Shown here: positions 1 to 8,674 of the stretch, piece after piece
How the letters are laid out: every line of letters begins with the position of its first letter
Numbering within the stretch: the first letter of the stretch is position 1
Assembly (NCBI RefSeq): GCF_000717055.1
Contig: NZ_JNXI01000041.1
Location: forward strand, 1 to 30,845
Direction: 5' to 3'
From: Streptomyces iakyrus
Lineage (GTDB): Bacteria; Actinomycetota; Actinomycetes; Streptomycetales; Streptomycetaceae
Length of the DNA stretch: 30,845 nucleotides
Made by a program: the position numbers and the translations under genes
Notes under the pieces: generated by a model
What the model saw: the letters and a program-made list of their open reading frames with translations, nothing else
Told to the model about the DNA's origin: nothing
Databases searched by the model: none

Positions 1-99
1 GACTGGCTGGACTGGTACAACTACCACCGACCCCACACCGGAATCGGCGGCCAAACGCCAGCCAGCCGCGTCACCAACCTGCCCGAACAGCACACCTAG
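1..99 (+). mobile_element. IS481/IS3-type transposase, C-terminal end (partial)
   Basis: An open frame enters from the left edge and ends at TAG 97-99. It carries YNYHRPHTGIGGQTPASRV, the conserved C-terminal signature of DDE (rve) transposases of the IS481/IS3 type, and it ends in the natural-looking LPEQHT. The catalytic core lies outside the window, so it cannot be judged whether the element is intact. No clear terminal inverted repeat could be identified in the bases that follow. The family assignment rests on the YxxHRPH and GG.TPASR motifs only. Confidence 0.8.
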
Positions 100-320
100 T
101 GCTGGCCCTCTCCGACGGTTTCACCGCCACGGTGCTGGTCCTCGCAGAACGCGCCGGGATCACGATCGACTGGGCGCACCTCGGCGCCGCCCCGGACGGC
201 CCGCTCGAAGACGTGCAGGTCTCGGCCTCCACAGGGATGTCCACCGCAGCGGAAGGTGGCGCCTGGGGGGCGGGACTGCGTGAGAAGGCACGGGAGCTGA
301 GTCGTCGTATGCCCCGCTGA
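99..320 (+). pseudogene. Unrecognised short frame after the transposase, possible gene remnant
   Basis: A 73-codon frame opens at a GTG that overlaps the transposase stop codon by one base and ends at TGA 318-320. The product contains LVLAERAGITIDWAHLG and ASTGMSTAAEGGAWGAG. Composition is coding-like for Streptomyces, but I recognise no family, and there is no ribosome binding site of its own because the start lies inside the transposase end. It is most likely the 3-prime remainder of a gene disrupted by the insertion element, or a small hypothetical gene. Low certainty. Confidence 0.3.
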
Positions 321-362
321 CCGGAGCAGCGTGCAACGAGAACCGATGGGTGCCGTTTTCCT

Positions 363-728
363 CTACCGCGCCACGAACTGGGTCAGGATCGCCTGGACCT
401 CGTAGATGTCGACGCCCTTGGTGAAGGTCTTCTCGATGGGGGTCGGGGTGCCGGAGATCCAGATCTTCAGCTCGGCGTCGAGGTCGAAGGTGCCGGCCGT
501 TTCCACTGCGAAGTGGGTGATGCTGCGGTACGGGACCGAGTGGTACTCGACCTTCTTGCCGGTGATGCCCTGCTTGTCGATCAGGATCAGGCGGCGGTCG
601 GTGAAGAGGATCGTGTCGCGGATCAGCAGGAACGCGGCGTGGACCTGCTCGCCGTGGCCGAGGAGGCGGGCGTAGTCCTGCTGGGCCGACTGCGGGTTCA
701 CGGTGTGTGCGTTGCCGAAGAGTGCCAT
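363..728 (-). CDS. Bacterial PH-domain protein (bPH_1 family)
   Basis: A 121-residue soluble protein that is essentially one bacterial pleckstrin-homology-like domain. After a short N-terminal helix (about 1-25) come beta strands with the family pattern FLLIRDTILFTDRRLILIDKQG (about 33-54), YHSVPYRSITHFAVETAG and LKIWISGT, then the closing helix near the C-terminus. The FTDRRLILID segment is characteristic of YvcC/bPH_1 proteins. The biochemical role of the family is not established. ATG at 728 is preceded by AGGGGGA. It lies downstream of metG on the same strand, but a strong hairpin (793-828) separates them, so it is probably transcribed on its own. Confidence 0.85.
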   Translation of the reverse strand: MALFGNAHTVNPQSAQQDYARLLGHGEQVHAAFLLIRDTILFTDRRLILIDKQGITGKKVEYHSVPYRSITHFAVETAGTFDLDAELKIWISGTPTPIEKTFTKGVDIYEVQAILTQFVAR

Positions 729-792
729 GTGTTCCCCCTGGTCGAGTCGGGGCGGCCTTCGTGGCCGTCCTGAGGGGATCTTCGCAAAGCGC

Positions 793-828
793 GGGGCCCG
801 GGAGAAGGCTCTCGCTCTCCCGGGCCCC
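793..828 (-). terminator. Rho-independent-type hairpin after metG
   Basis: Perfect 13-bp stem, GGGGCCCGGGAGA (793-805) with TCTCCCGGGCCCC (816-828), around a 10-base loop. It sits 27 bases past the metG stop and before the PH-domain gene. As is usual in Streptomyces there is no long U tract. Confidence 0.75.
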
Positions 829-854
829 CTGCTGTAGCGAGCGCGTTACGCCCG

Positions 855-2573
855 TTACGCGGCCGGTTCGCCGCCGAAGCGCTCCTTGTACGACTCCAGG
901 TCCTCGTCCGTGAGCTTGGCGAACAGGACCGGGGGGATGGTGAAGGGCGTGCCGGCCGGGACGGCGGTGAGGGAGCGGGCCTCGTCCGCGGTGACCCAGA
1001 GCGCGGTGTCGTCCTTCAGGGAGAACGCCTCGCGCATCTTCCGCGCCGACGTCGGGATGAACGGCTCGGAGACCACGGCGTAGAGGTGGATGAGGTTCAT
1101 CGCCGTACGGAGGGTGAGCGCCGCGCCCTCCGGGTTGGTCTTGATCTCCAGCCAGGGGGCCTTCTCCTCCAGGTAGGAGTTGCCCGCCGACCACAGGGCG
1201 CGCAGCGCGGCCGCCGCCTTGCGGAACTGGATGGCTTCCATCTGCGATTCGTACTCCGCGAGCAGACGGGCGATCTCCTCGCCCAGCTTCGCCTCCGCCT
1301 CGCCGGGCTCGGCGCCCGCCGGGACCTCTTCACCGAAGCGCTTCTTGGAGAAGGACAGGACGCGGTTGACGAAGTTGCCGAGGGTGTCGGCCAGGTCCTT
1401 GTTCACCGTGGCGGTGAAGTGCTCCCAGGTGAAGGACGAGTCGTCCGACTCCGGGGCGTTCGCCATCATGAAGTAGCGCCAGTAGTCGGCCGGCAGGATG
1501 TCGAGGGCGTCGTGCGTGAAGACGCCCCGGCGCTGGGACGTGGAGAACTTGCCGCCGTAGTAGTTCAGCCAGTTGAAGGCCTTGATGACGTCGACCTTCT
1601 TCCACGGGGCGCGGGTGCCCAGCAGGGTCGCCGGGAACATCACGCTGTGGAAGGGCACGTTGTCCTTGCCCATGAACTGCGTGTAGTGGACGTTCGCGTC
1701 CGACTCCCACCACCAGGAGCGCCAGTCGCGGTTCTCCGGGTCCTGGTCCGCCCACTCCTTCGTCGCGCCGATGTACTCGATCGGGGCGTCGAACCAGACG
1801 TAGAAGACCTTGCCCTCGGCGGCGAGGTCGGGCCAGGTGTCGGCCGGGACCGGGACGCCCCAGTCCAGGTCGCGGGTGATCGCCCGGTCGTGCAGGCCCT
1901 CGGTGAGCCACTTGCGGGCGATGGAGGAGGCGAGGACGGGCCAGTTGTCGGCGCGCTCGTCGACCCACGCCTCCACCTCGCCGGCCAGCGCCGACTGGAG
2001 CAGGAAGAGGTGCTTGGTCTCGCGGATCTCCAGGTCGCTGCTGCCACTGATCGCGGAGCGGGCGTCGATCAGGTCCGTCGGGTCCAGGACGCGCGTGCAG
2101 TTCTCGCACTGGTCGCCGCGGGCCTTGTCGTAGCCGCAGTGCGGGCAGGTGCCGATGATGTAGCGGTCGGGCAGGAAGCGGCCGTCGGCGTTCGAGTACA
2201 CCTGGCGGATCGCGCGCTCCTCGATGAAGCCGTTCGCCTTCAGCTCGCGGGCGATCTCCTGCGTGATCTCGTGGTTCTGCGGGGAGGAGCTGCGGCCGAA
2301 GTAGTCGAAGGCCAGGCTGAAGCCGTCGTAGATCGCCTTCTGCTGGTGGTGCGCGTCCGTGCAGAACGCGTCCACCGGGATGCCCTGCTCCTTGGCCGCG
2401 AGTTCCGCGGGGGTGCCGTGCTCGTCCGTCGCGCAGATGTAGAGGACCTCGTGGCCCCGCTGGCGGAGGTACCGGGAGTACACGTCGGCCGGGAGCATGG
2501 ACCCCACCATGTTGCCCAGGTGCTTGATCCCGTTGATGTACGGAAGGGCGCTGGTGATGAGGTGTCGAGCCAT
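855..2573 (-). CDS. metG: Methionyl-tRNA synthetase
   Basis: A class Ia aminoacyl-tRNA synthetase charging tRNA-Met, 572 residues. The HIGH-type motif is HLGN (18-21) in [12 protein letters not shown] zinc knuckle has four cysteines (C143, C146, C156, C159, in [17 protein letters not shown]). The KMSKS-type loop is KFSTS (342-346), and [11 protein letters not shown] is the conserved Met-pocket region. The C-terminal anticodon-binding helical domain follows, and the protein ends without an EMAPII tRNA-binding extension, as in the shorter MetRS type. ATG at 2573 has GGGAG about nine bases upstream. The gene stands alone, between the terminator of the VWA gene (2662-2701) and its own terminator (793-828). 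It is expected to be essential. Confidence 0.97.
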   Translation of the reverse strand: MARHLITSALPYINGIKHLGNMVGSMLPADVYSRYLRQRGHEVLYICATDEHGTPAELAAKEQGIPVDAFCTDAHHQQKAIYDGFSLAFDYFGRSSSPQNHEITQEIARELKANGFIEERAIRQVYSNADGRFLPDRYIIGTCPHCGYDKARGDQCENCTRVLDPTDLIDARSAISGSSDLEIRETKHLFLLQSALAGEVEAWVDERADNWPVLASSIARKWLTEGLHDRAITRDLDWGVPVPADTWPDLAAEGKVFYVWFDAPIEYIGATKEWADQDPENRDWRSWWWESDANVHYTQFMGKDNVPFHSVMFPATLLGTRAPWKKVDVIKAFNWLNYYGGKFSTSQRRGVFTHDALDILPADYWRYFMMANAPESDDSSFTWEHFTATVNKDLADTLGNFVNRVLSFSKKRFGEEVPAGAEPGEAEAKLGEEIARLLAEYESQMEAIQFRKAAAALRALWSAGNSYLEEKAPWLEIKTNPEGAALTLRTAMNLIHLYAVVSEPFIPTSARKMREAFSLKDDTALWVTADEARSLTAVPAGTPFTIPPVLFAKLTDEDLESYKERFGGEPAA

Positions 2574-2641
2574 CGCGGGCTGCTCCCAAGTCGCTACGCG
2601 GGGTGACGATCTCGTGGTCTCGGTCGTCTACGAACCTTGAA

Positions 2642-2647
2642 ATCGTA
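2642..2647 (-). promoter_or_regulatory. Possible -10 element for metG
   Basis: Read on the minus strand, TACGAT lies about 69 bases upstream of the metG start and matches the TANNNT -10 pattern of HrdB-type promoters. No good -35 hexamer was found at 16-18 bases, so this is tentative. Confidence 0.35.
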
Positions 2648-2661
2648 GCCGACACGGGTAC

Positions 2662-2701
2662 GCCGCCCGCCTCCCCTTTTGCAGGGTGGGGAGCGGGCGG
2701 C
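2662..2701 (-). terminator. Terminator hairpin after the VWA gene
   Basis: GCCGCCCGCcTCCCC (2662-2676) pairs with GGGGAGCGGGCGGC (2688-2701): a 14-bp stem with one bulged base and an 11-base loop. Read on the minus strand it falls just after the stop codon of the VWA gene at 2720 and before metG. Confidence 0.7.
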
Positions 2702-2719
2702 GTCGTGAGCGGTGGGTGG

Positions 2720-5014
2720 CTACGGGCGCCAGTTCGCCAGTACGCCCTCGTAGAGCTCCTTGTCCGTGAGCTCGCGGGGGGTTTCACCGGCGAGGAAGTG
2801 GGACGTGTTGGGGGTCTTGAGCTTGCGGAGGTAGTCGAAGGCCTTGTTCTCCGGGTCTCCGAAGGCGACGAAGGAGAAGAAGACGGCGGGGTGGGTCTTG
2901 GCGGCGTCGGTGAGGGCCTGGGTGGCGGGGGTCTTCGCGTCCGGGGCGCCGTCGGTCTGGAAGACCACCAGGGCGGGAGTGCCGGGGGCTGCCGCCGTCT
3001 TGTCGTGGTGGGCGAGGACGGCTTCCACCGCTGCGTGGTAGCTGGTGCGGCCCATGCGGCCGAGGCTCGCGTGCAGGTCGTCGATCTTGTTCTCGTGGTC
3101 GGTGAGGGTGATCTCGCCGGTGCCGTCGAGTTCGGTGGAGAAGAAGACGACCGGGACGGTTGCCTCGGGGTCGAGGTGCGCCGCGAGGGCGAGGGTCTGC
3201 TCGGCGAGGGCCTGGGCGGAGCCGTCCTTGTAGTACGGGCGCATGGAGGCGGAGCGGTCGAGGACGAGGTAGACCTTGGCGCGGGTGCCGGTGAGGTTGT
3301 TTCGGTCGAGGGTGGTTGTGGCGGCCTTGTAGGCGGTGGTGAGGCCGGGGGCGCGGGTCTTTACGCGGGTGAGGGGGAGGGCGGGGCCGTCACCCTCGGC
3401 TTCGCCTTCGGCCGTCTTGTTGTTCCCACCCGCACCACCCGTGCTGCTTTCGTCGTCGGGTGCGGGTGGCCCCTGCGGGGCCGGGTCGCCGTCGGCGGCC
3501 GCGGGCTCGGTCGCCGCCTCGGCCTCGGCCTTCGGCTTGGCCTGCGCCTTGGTCTTCCGTGCGGTCTTGGGCTCGGCCTTGGGCTCGACCGCGGGCTCCT
3601 GTGCGGCCTTGGCCTTGGGCTCGGCGTTGGGGTCGGGCTCCGCCTCGGCCTTGGGCTCGGCGTTGGGGTCGGGCTCCGCCTCGGCCTTGGGCTCGGCGTT
3701 GGGCTCGGGCTCCGCCTCGGCCTTGGGCTCGGCGTTGGGCTCGGGCTCGGCCTTGGGCTCGGGCTCGGGCTCGGGCTCCGCCTCGGCCTTGGGCTCGGGC
3801 TCCGCCTTCGCCTCGGGCTCGGTCTTCGGCTTGGCTTCGGTCTGCGGACCGGGCTCCGCCTTGGGCTTGGCTTCGGCCTTCGGCTTGGCCTCAGTCTTCG
3901 GCTTGGCTTCGGTCTTCGGCTCGGGTTCAGTCTTCGGCTCGGGTTCAGTCTTCGCCTCGGCGGGTGCCTCTTCGGCGGGTACCGCGGTGGCCTCGGCCTC
4001 AGGGGCCGTCTCGGGCTTCGTTTCCGCCTTCGGCGTGGCCTTTCGCTTCGCCTTGGGCTCGGCCTGCGGCTTTGCGGCGGCCTTGGGCTCGGCTTCGGCC
4101 GTCGGCTCGGCTTCGGCCGTCGGCTCGGCCTCGGGCTTCGGTTCGGGCGTCGCCTCGGCTGCCGGCTTCGAATCCGTCGCCGTCGTCGCCGCGGAGGCCT
4201 CTTCCGCTGCCTCCGGCGCGGGCCCGGCTTCCGGCTTCGCGTCCGCTCCCGCAGGTGCGTCGGCCTTGGCCGCAGCCTTCGCTTCCGCAGGTGCGTCGGC
4301 CGTGGCCGCAGCGTTCGCCTTTGCTTCCGCCTCAGGCTGCGTGTCAGCGTCGGCCGCTGCCTTCGTGTCCGTCGTCGTCGCGGGCTCCGGCTGAGCCTCG
4401 TCGTCCGCCGCCGGGTTGTCCTCGGGCTTCTCCGGGGTCGTCGACTCCGGCTTCTCCGTCTTCGGAGCGGCCGCGGAGGACGTCTCCGCCGAAGCCGCCT
4501 CGGCCTTGGCCTTGCTTTCGGCTTCGGTCTCGGTCTCCGCCTTCGCCGCCGTCGCCTCCTCCGCGACGGCCGGCTCCTCCGCAGTCCCCGGCTCCTCGAC
4601 AGCCGGCACGGCACCCGCCGGCCCCTCCGCCGCACCCGGCTCCTCCGCAACCCCCCGCCCTTCACCACTCGCCCGCTCGCCCTCCGCCGAGCGCGTCGGC
4701 CTCGGGACCGTCACGTTGTCGAAGGCCGCCGACACCAGATCGTGTTCGTCGGAGTCGGAGGACGACGTGCGGGGCTCGGGGACGCCGGCCTTGGGTGTGG
4801 GGTTCGGTTCCGGGGAGGGGGACGGGACCTTCGGGTCCGTGGCGGGGGTTGCTGCCGGGGTCTGGTCGGCAGGTGCGAGCGTGTCGCCGCCGGTCCGGTC
4901 CTCGGAACCGCTGGTCTCAACGGCGGTCGTCGTCCGCGCCGCACCCTCCGCCTCGGCGGTCCGTGACTTGCGGGACCGACCGAACGCGTTCCGCAACCGA
5001 GTGAGAATGCCCAT
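2720..5014 (-). CDS. VWA-domain (TerF-like) protein with a giant Pro/Glu/Ala/Lys-rich tract
   Basis: The 764-residue product begins [18 protein letters not shown], a short basic amphipathic N-terminus. It then runs through about 400 residues (roughly 110-530) of low-complexity repeats such as [18 protein letters not shown] and [10 protein letters not shown], and ends in a von Willebrand A domain (about 577-764). The MIDAS motif DRSAS is at 586-590, with FQTDGAPD and [17 protein letters not shown] further on. The VWA region resembles the TerF branch of tellurium/stress-resistance proteins. Cellular role unknown; the tract looks like a flexible charged spacer. I chose ATG 5014, with GAAGGG about 10 bases upstream, over the in-frame codon 36 bases earlier. 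No signal peptide or membrane helix is seen. It is divergent from the PhoX gene. Confidence 0.85.
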   Translation of the reverse strand: MGILTRLRNAFGRSRKSRTAEAEGAARTTTAVETSGSEDRTGGDTLAPADQTPAATPATDPKVPSPSPEPNPTPKAGVPEPRTSSSDSDEHDLVSAAFDNVTVPRPTRSAEGERASGEGRGVAEEPGAAEGPAGAVPAVEEPGTAEEPAVAEEATAAKAETETEAESKAKAEAASAETSSAAAPKTEKPESTTPEKPEDNPAADDEAQPEPATTTDTKAAADADTQPEAEAKANAAATADAPAEAKAAAKADAPAGADAKPEAGPAPEAAEEASAATTATDSKPAAEATPEPKPEAEPTAEAEPTAEAEPKAAAKPQAEPKAKRKATPKAETKPETAPEAEATAVPAEEAPAEAKTEPEPKTEPEPKTEAKPKTEAKPKAEAKPKAEPGPQTEAKPKTEPEAKAEPEPKAEAEPEPEPEPKAEPEPNAEPKAEAEPEPNAEPKAEAEPDPNAEPKAEAEPDPNAEPKAKAAQEPAVEPKAEPKTARKTKAQAKPKAEAEAATEPAAADGDPAPQGPPAPDDESSTGGAGGNNKTAEGEAEGDGPALPLTRVKTRAPGLTTAYKAATTTLDRNNLTGTRAKVYLVLDRSASMRPYYKDGSAQALAEQTLALAAHLDPEATVPVVFFSTELDGTGEITLTDHENKIDDLHASLGRMGRTSYHAAVEAVLAHHDKTAAAPGTPALVVFQTDGAPDAKTPATQALTDAAKTHPAVFFSFVAFGDPENKAFDYLRKLKTPNTSHFLAGETPRELTDKELYEGVLANWRP
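3530..4180 (-). repeat. Degenerate short tandem repeats coding the Pro-Glu-Ala-Lys tract
   Basis: Inside the VWA gene the DNA is built of many imperfect copies of 6- to 12-base units (GGCTCGG, CTTGGGCTCGG and CGCCTCGGCCTT read on the plus strand). Larger near-identical blocks of about 48 bases recur around 3610-3740. These encode alternating PEPKAE-like units. The antisense strand is open in several frames because of the bias; those frames are not genes. Confidence 0.8.
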
Positions 5015-5103
5015 GTGCGCGCAACCCTTCGCGTGAGTTGAAGCCGTCAATCCCTGGCCAGGACGGACACGTAAGGTTAGCGGCCCTCCTGTGTGATCTT
5101 GGG

Positions 5104-5131
5104 CAGGGTCTGTCGTGCCAGGTCGACCCTG
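5104..5131. promoter_or_regulatory. Inverted repeat in the divergent VWA/PhoX region
   Basis: CAGGGTC (5104-5110) and GACCCTG (5125-5131) form a 7-bp dyad with a 14-base spacer, between the two divergent genes. It could be an operator; no known regulator is recognised. Confidence 0.25.
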
Positions 5132-5201
5132 TCAAGGAGACATCCGGCCGGTGCAGGTGTCGCCGGGCTGAATCGACGCAACCCCCGTACGGCGGCCGGG
5201 G

Positions 5202-5223
5202 GTTCATCCGTTGTTCACCAGGG
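5202..5223 (+). promoter_or_regulatory. PHO box (PhoP operator) upstream of the PhoX-type phosphatase
   Basis: Two adjacent 11-base direct-repeat units, GTTCATCCGTT (5202-5212) and GTTCACCAGGG (5213-5223), match the Streptomyces PhoP direct-repeat consensus (GTTCACC-type heptamers every 11 bases). The second unit sits where a -35 would be relative to a weak -10-like CATATG (5239-5244), as in other PhoP-activated phosphatase promoters. The start codon of the phosphatase follows at 5293. Confidence 0.8.
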
Positions 5224-5292
5224 CGCCCGGCTCTCGCGCATATGTGCCCCTACGGTCACGCTGACACCAAGGGCATCCAAGGAGAGAGCAAA

Positions 5293-7383
5293 GTGCGCAA
5301 GCTGCTGCCGTTGATCGGAACGCCGTCCGGTTCGCACCCCGGCGGCCGGTCCGCCATGACCTGTCGTTTCCGGTGTGGTGACGCCTGCTTCCACGAGGTG
5401 CCCAACACCAGCTCCAACGAGTACGTCGGTGACGTGATCGCCGGTGCGATCGGCCGCCGGTCGATGATGCGGGCCGCGGCCGTGGTGACCGTGGCCGCCG
5501 CGGGAGCGGGTGCCGGTGTCGCGCAGGCTCCGCGGGCAGCCGCCGCCCCGGCCGCCGCCCCGTCCGCCGCTGCCGCCTCCGAGGCCGCCCGGCGCAAGCC
5601 CAAGGGCGCGCGCGGGCTGCGCTTCGCGCCCGTGGCGCCGAACACCGCCGACGCGGTGACCGTGCCGGAGGGGTACAAGCAGAACGTCGTCATCCGCTGG
5701 GGCGAGCCCATTTTGCGCGGTGCGCCCGCCTTCGACCCGGAGAAGCAGACCGCGAAGGCGCAGGCCGGGCAGTTCGGGTACAACTGCGACTTCCTCGCCC
5801 TGCTGCCGTTGCCCGGGGAGCGCAACCGGCAGCTGCTCGTCGCCAACCACGAGTACACCGACGAGATCCTGATGTTCCGCGGCTACGACGCCGCCAACCC
5901 GACCCGCGAGCAGGCCGAGATCGCCTGGGCGGCGCACGGGCTGTCCGCCGTCGTGGTGGAGGGGGACCGCAAGAGCGGCAAGCTCACCGCCGTCTCCCGG
6001 CACGAGCTGAACCGGCGCGTCACCGCCACCACCGAGTTCCGGCTCACCGGGCCCGTCGCCGGGTCCGAGCTCGTGAAGACCTCCGCCGACCCGACCGGCA
6101 CCAAGGTGCTCGGCACCCTCAACAACTGCTCCGGCGGTGTCACCCCGTGGGGCACGACCCTGCACGGCGAGGAGAACTTCAACCAGTATTTCGCCAACAG
6201 CAGCCGGGCGACCGACAAGCGGTACGGGATCGGGACCGGGGCCAGCGAGCGGAAGTGGGAACGGTTCGACCAGCGGTTCGACGTCGCCCGGGAGCCGAAC
6301 GAGGTGCACCGGTTCGGGTACGTCGTGGAGTTCGATCCGTACGACCCCACCTCCACGCCCCGCAAGCACACCGCTCTCGGACGGTTCAAGCACGAGGCCG
6401 CGACCGTGCGGCTCACCCGCGACGGCCGTCCGGTCGTGTACTCCGGTGACGACGAGCGCTTCGACTACTTCTACAAGTTCGTCGGCAGCAAGCGGATGCG
6501 GCACGGTTCGTCGCGGTCCGTGCGCGAGCACAACCTCTCCCTCCTCGACGAGGGCACGCTGTACGTCGCCAAGCTCACCGGCGACTCCCCCGCCATCGAG
6601 ATCGACGGCACGGGCAAGCTCCCGAACGACGGCGAGTTCGACGGGAGCGGCGAGTGGATCCCGCTGGCCACCGCCACCGCGAAGGGCGCCGTCTCGCACG
6701 TGGACGGGATGAGCGCCGAGGAGGTGTTCGTCTTCACGCGGCTCGCCGGTGACAAGGTGGGCGCCACCAAGATGGACCGGCCCGAGGACATCGAGCCGAA
6801 CCCGGTGACCGGCAAGGTGTACGTCGCCCTCACCAACAACAGCAACCGGGGCGTCGGCTCCAACGCCAAGGCCGACGAGGCCAACCCGCGCAACGCCAAC
6901 AAGCACGGGCACGTGCTGGAGCTCACCGAGCGCTGGAACCGGCCCGAGAGCACCCGGTTCGCCTGGTCGCTGTTCCTGGTCGCCGGTGACCCGGACGACC
7001 CGGCGACCTACTTCGCCGGGTTCCCGAAGGACGCCGTCAGCCAGATCTCCTGCCCGGACAACGTGGCCTTCGACCCCTACGGCAACCTGTGGATCTCCAC
7101 CGACGGTGCTCAGCTCGGCTCGCACGACGGCCTGTTCGGTGTGGCGACCCGGGGTGAGCGGCGCGGTGAGCTCAAGCAGTTCCTGACCGTGCCGAAGGGC
7201 GCCGAGACCTGCGGCCCGATCATCCAGGACCGGCGGGTCCTGGTCGCCGTGCAGCACCCGGGCGAGATCGACGGCGCGTCCGTGGAGAAGCCCGCCAGCA
7301 CCTGGCCCGACGGTCCCGGGACCTACGTCCGCCCGGCCGTCGTGGCCGTGTGGCGTGCCGACGGGGGCGACATCGGCGTCTGA
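5293..7383 (+). CDS. phoX: PhoX-family alkaline phosphatase (DUF839), Tat-exported
   Basis: A 696-residue secreted phosphatase expected to release phosphate from organic phosphoesters outside the cell. PhoX enzymes are Tat-exported and use a calcium-iron cofactor. The N-terminus carries GRRSMMRAAAVVTVAAAGAG, with the twin arginines at 55-56 followed by a hydrophobic stretch, so the signal is preceded by about 50 residues, as is common in actinobacterial PhoX. Family features include VPEGYKQNVVIRWGEPI, LNNCSGGVTPWGTTLHGEENFNQYF, YSGDDERFDYFYKFV, MDRPEDIEPNPVTGKVYVALTNN and CPDNVAFDPYGNLWISTDG. GTG 5293 is chosen because AAGGAGAG lies just upstream. Upstream open sequence lacks a ribosome site and contains the PHO box, so it is promoter. 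Transcription should be phosphate-starvation induced. Confidence 0.93.
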   Translation: MRKLLPLIGTPSGSHPGGRSAMTCRFRCGDACFHEVPNTSSNEYVGDVIAGAIGRRSMMRAAAVVTVAAAGAGAGVAQAPRAAAAPAAAPSAAAASEAARRKPKGARGLRFAPVAPNTADAVTVPEGYKQNVVIRWGEPILRGAPAFDPEKQTAKAQAGQFGYNCDFLALLPLPGERNRQLLVANHEYTDEILMFRGYDAANPTREQAEIAWAAHGLSAVVVEGDRKSGKLTAVSRHELNRRVTATTEFRLTGPVAGSELVKTSADPTGTKVLGTLNNCSGGVTPWGTTLHGEENFNQYFANSSRATDKRYGIGTGASERKWERFDQRFDVAREPNEVHRFGYVVEFDPYDPTSTPRKHTALGRFKHEAATVRLTRDGRPVVYSGDDERFDYFYKFVGSKRMRHGSSRSVREHNLSLLDEGTLYVAKLTGDSPAIEIDGTGKLPNDGEFDGSGEWIPLATATAKGAVSHVDGMSAEEVFVFTRLAGDKVGATKMDRPEDIEPNPVTGKVYVALTNNSNRGVGSNAKADEANPRNANKHGHVLELTERWNRPESTRFAWSLFLVAGDPDDPATYFAGFPKDAVSQISCPDNVAFDPYGNLWISTDGAQLGSHDGLFGVATRGERRGELKQFLTVPKGAETCGPIIQDRRVLVAVQHPGEIDGASVEKPASTWPDGPGTYVRPAVVAVWRADGGDIGV

Positions 7384-7571
7384 GCCGTCCGGCGAAGGCG
7401 ACCCGGCGGCCGAGCTTCAAGGAAGGGCCGGGCTCGGGGGTCGGAGAGGGCCCCTTCGGGTGCCGGCCGTTCCCGCTCCGGCCACTCCCGGTACGCCGGT
7501 GCCTGCCGCGCCACCTCCCCGTACGCCTCCTCCAGCGCGGGAGATGTCAGTCGGCCCGTTGATACCCCATG
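7384..7571. other. Intergenic region after PhoX, no confident gene
   Basis: This gap lies between the PhoX stop and a bidirectional hairpin. On the minus strand a short open frame from GTG 7514 reads AYREWPERERPAPEG and runs on into the antisense of the PhoX 3-prime end. Its upstream codons (SPALEEAYGEV) are also coding-like. This could be a remnant of a decayed gene, but it has no supported start or family. Confidence 0.3.
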
Positions 7572-7610
7572 CGGATACGGCCGTCCCGCGGTGCGGGGCG
7601 GCCGTATCCG
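7572..7610. terminator. Bidirectional terminator between PhoX and the EEP gene
   Basis: CGGATACGGCCGTCCCG (7572-7588) pairs with CGGGGCGGCCGTATCCG (7594-7610): 17 bp with one G-U-type mismatch and a 5-base loop. It lies between two convergent genes and can serve both. Confidence 0.75.
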
Positions 7611-7629
7611 TGTGTACGGACGGGGGCGG

Positions 7630-8631
7630 TCAGCTGCCCTCGTGGAGTGTGAGGTCCGTGATGACCGCCCGGTGGTCGGTGTCGGCCAGGTCCAGGATGC
7701 GGGTGCGGCTCGCGCCGAAGTCCTCCGAGACCAGGACGTGGTCGATCTGCACGCCGAGCGTGGGTGCCGTCCGGGCCGGCCAGGTGGCCGTGCGGTCGGC
7801 TCCGTCCAGCCGGGAGGCGTCGCTCAGGCCGGTGTCGAGGATGCGGCGGAAGGCCGCGTGGTCCTGGGAGGCGTTGAAGTCCCCGGCCAGGACGAGGGGG
7901 GTGCCCGGGTCGGCGGTGGCCGCCTCGCGCAGGGCGGCGAGCTCCCGGCGCCAGAGGTCCACCTGCCCGGGCAGCGGGGGCATCGGGTGGGCGAGCTGGA
8001 GCCGTACGGCGTGCCCGTCCACGTCGGCGACCGCCCCGGGCATGCCCATCGTGCCGGGTACGCCCCCGGTGGGCCGGAGCGGGAAGCGGCTGAGGATGAC
8101 GGAGCCCTCGGAGCCGCCGCCCTCCACGGCCCGGCGGTGCGGGTAGTCCGCCGAGAGGTCCCGCTTCAGCAGGGCGTCGCACGCGTAGTCGCACTCCTCC
8201 ACGAAGACCACGTCCGGTTTCTCGCGTCGGACGGCGGTGACGAGGGAGGCTGTGCCCTGGCCGAACTCGACGTTGGAGGTCAGCACGCGCAGGTCGGCCA
8301 CCGGGCGGCCCACGGGATCGCCGACCTTGCCGTACGGCTCGATGAACCAGGCCAGCAGGCCGAGCAGGACGACGCCCCAGACCGCCCCGGGCCACCAGCG
8401 GGACAGCAGCGTGAGCAACAGCGCCACGGCGGTGGGGACGAGCAGCCAGGGGAGGAAGGCGAGGAGCTGCGGGACGGGGGTGATGCCGTCGCTGTCCGCG
8501 GTCCGGAAGCCGACGACCACGCTCACTCCGGCGAACAGCAGGGCGGCACACCAGGCGCCGGGCCGCCGTCCGGGCGGACGGTGCTCCCGCCCGTCGTCCC
8601 TGGCGGTCCACTCGGCAGCGGCGGTGTCCAA
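7630..8631 (-). CDS. Membrane-anchored endonuclease/exonuclease/phosphatase-family protein
   Basis: A 333-residue protein with about three hydrophobic helices in the first 110 residues (CAALLFAGVSVVVGF, LLAFLPWLLVPTAVALLLTLL, AVWGVVLLGLLAWFI), followed by a DNase-I-like fold domain. Active-site motifs are all visible: VLTSNVEFG, VVFVEECD (metal Glu), LVLAGDFNAS (Asp-x-Asn), IDHVLVS and DTDHRAVITDL (Asp-His). The substrate could be nucleic acid, a phospholipid head group or an inositol-type phosphate; sequence alone does not decide. The catalytic domain is predicted to face outward. The start is a TTG at 8631 with GGAAGG eight bases upstream; no better start is present before the first helix. 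It is convergent with PhoX and shares the terminator at 7572-7610. Confidence 0.85.
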   Translation of the reverse strand: MDTAAAEWTARDDGREHRPPGRRPGAWCAALLFAGVSVVVGFRTADSDGITPVPQLLAFLPWLLVPTAVALLLTLLSRWWPGAVWGVVLLGLLAWFIEPYGKVGDPVGRPVADLRVLTSNVEFGQGTASLVTAVRREKPDVVFVEECDYACDALLKRDLSADYPHRRAVEGGGSEGSVILSRFPLRPTGGVPGTMGMPGAVADVDGHAVRLQLAHPMPPLPGQVDLWRRELAALREAATADPGTPLVLAGDFNASQDHAAFRRILDTGLSDASRLDGADRTATWPARTAPTLGVQIDHVLVSEDFGASRTRILDLADTDHRAVITDLTLHEGS

Positions 8632-8674
8632 AGGCCCGGCCTTCCGTTCGCGGGGTGAATGCCCGAATCCTCCC

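Noticed and set aside
2603..4966. Very long plus-strand open frame with [12 protein letters not shown] repeats opposite the VWA gene
   Set aside because: It is the antisense of the Pro/Glu/Ala/Lys repeat tract. The bias of the repeats opens several frames; it has no ribosome site and no known domain.
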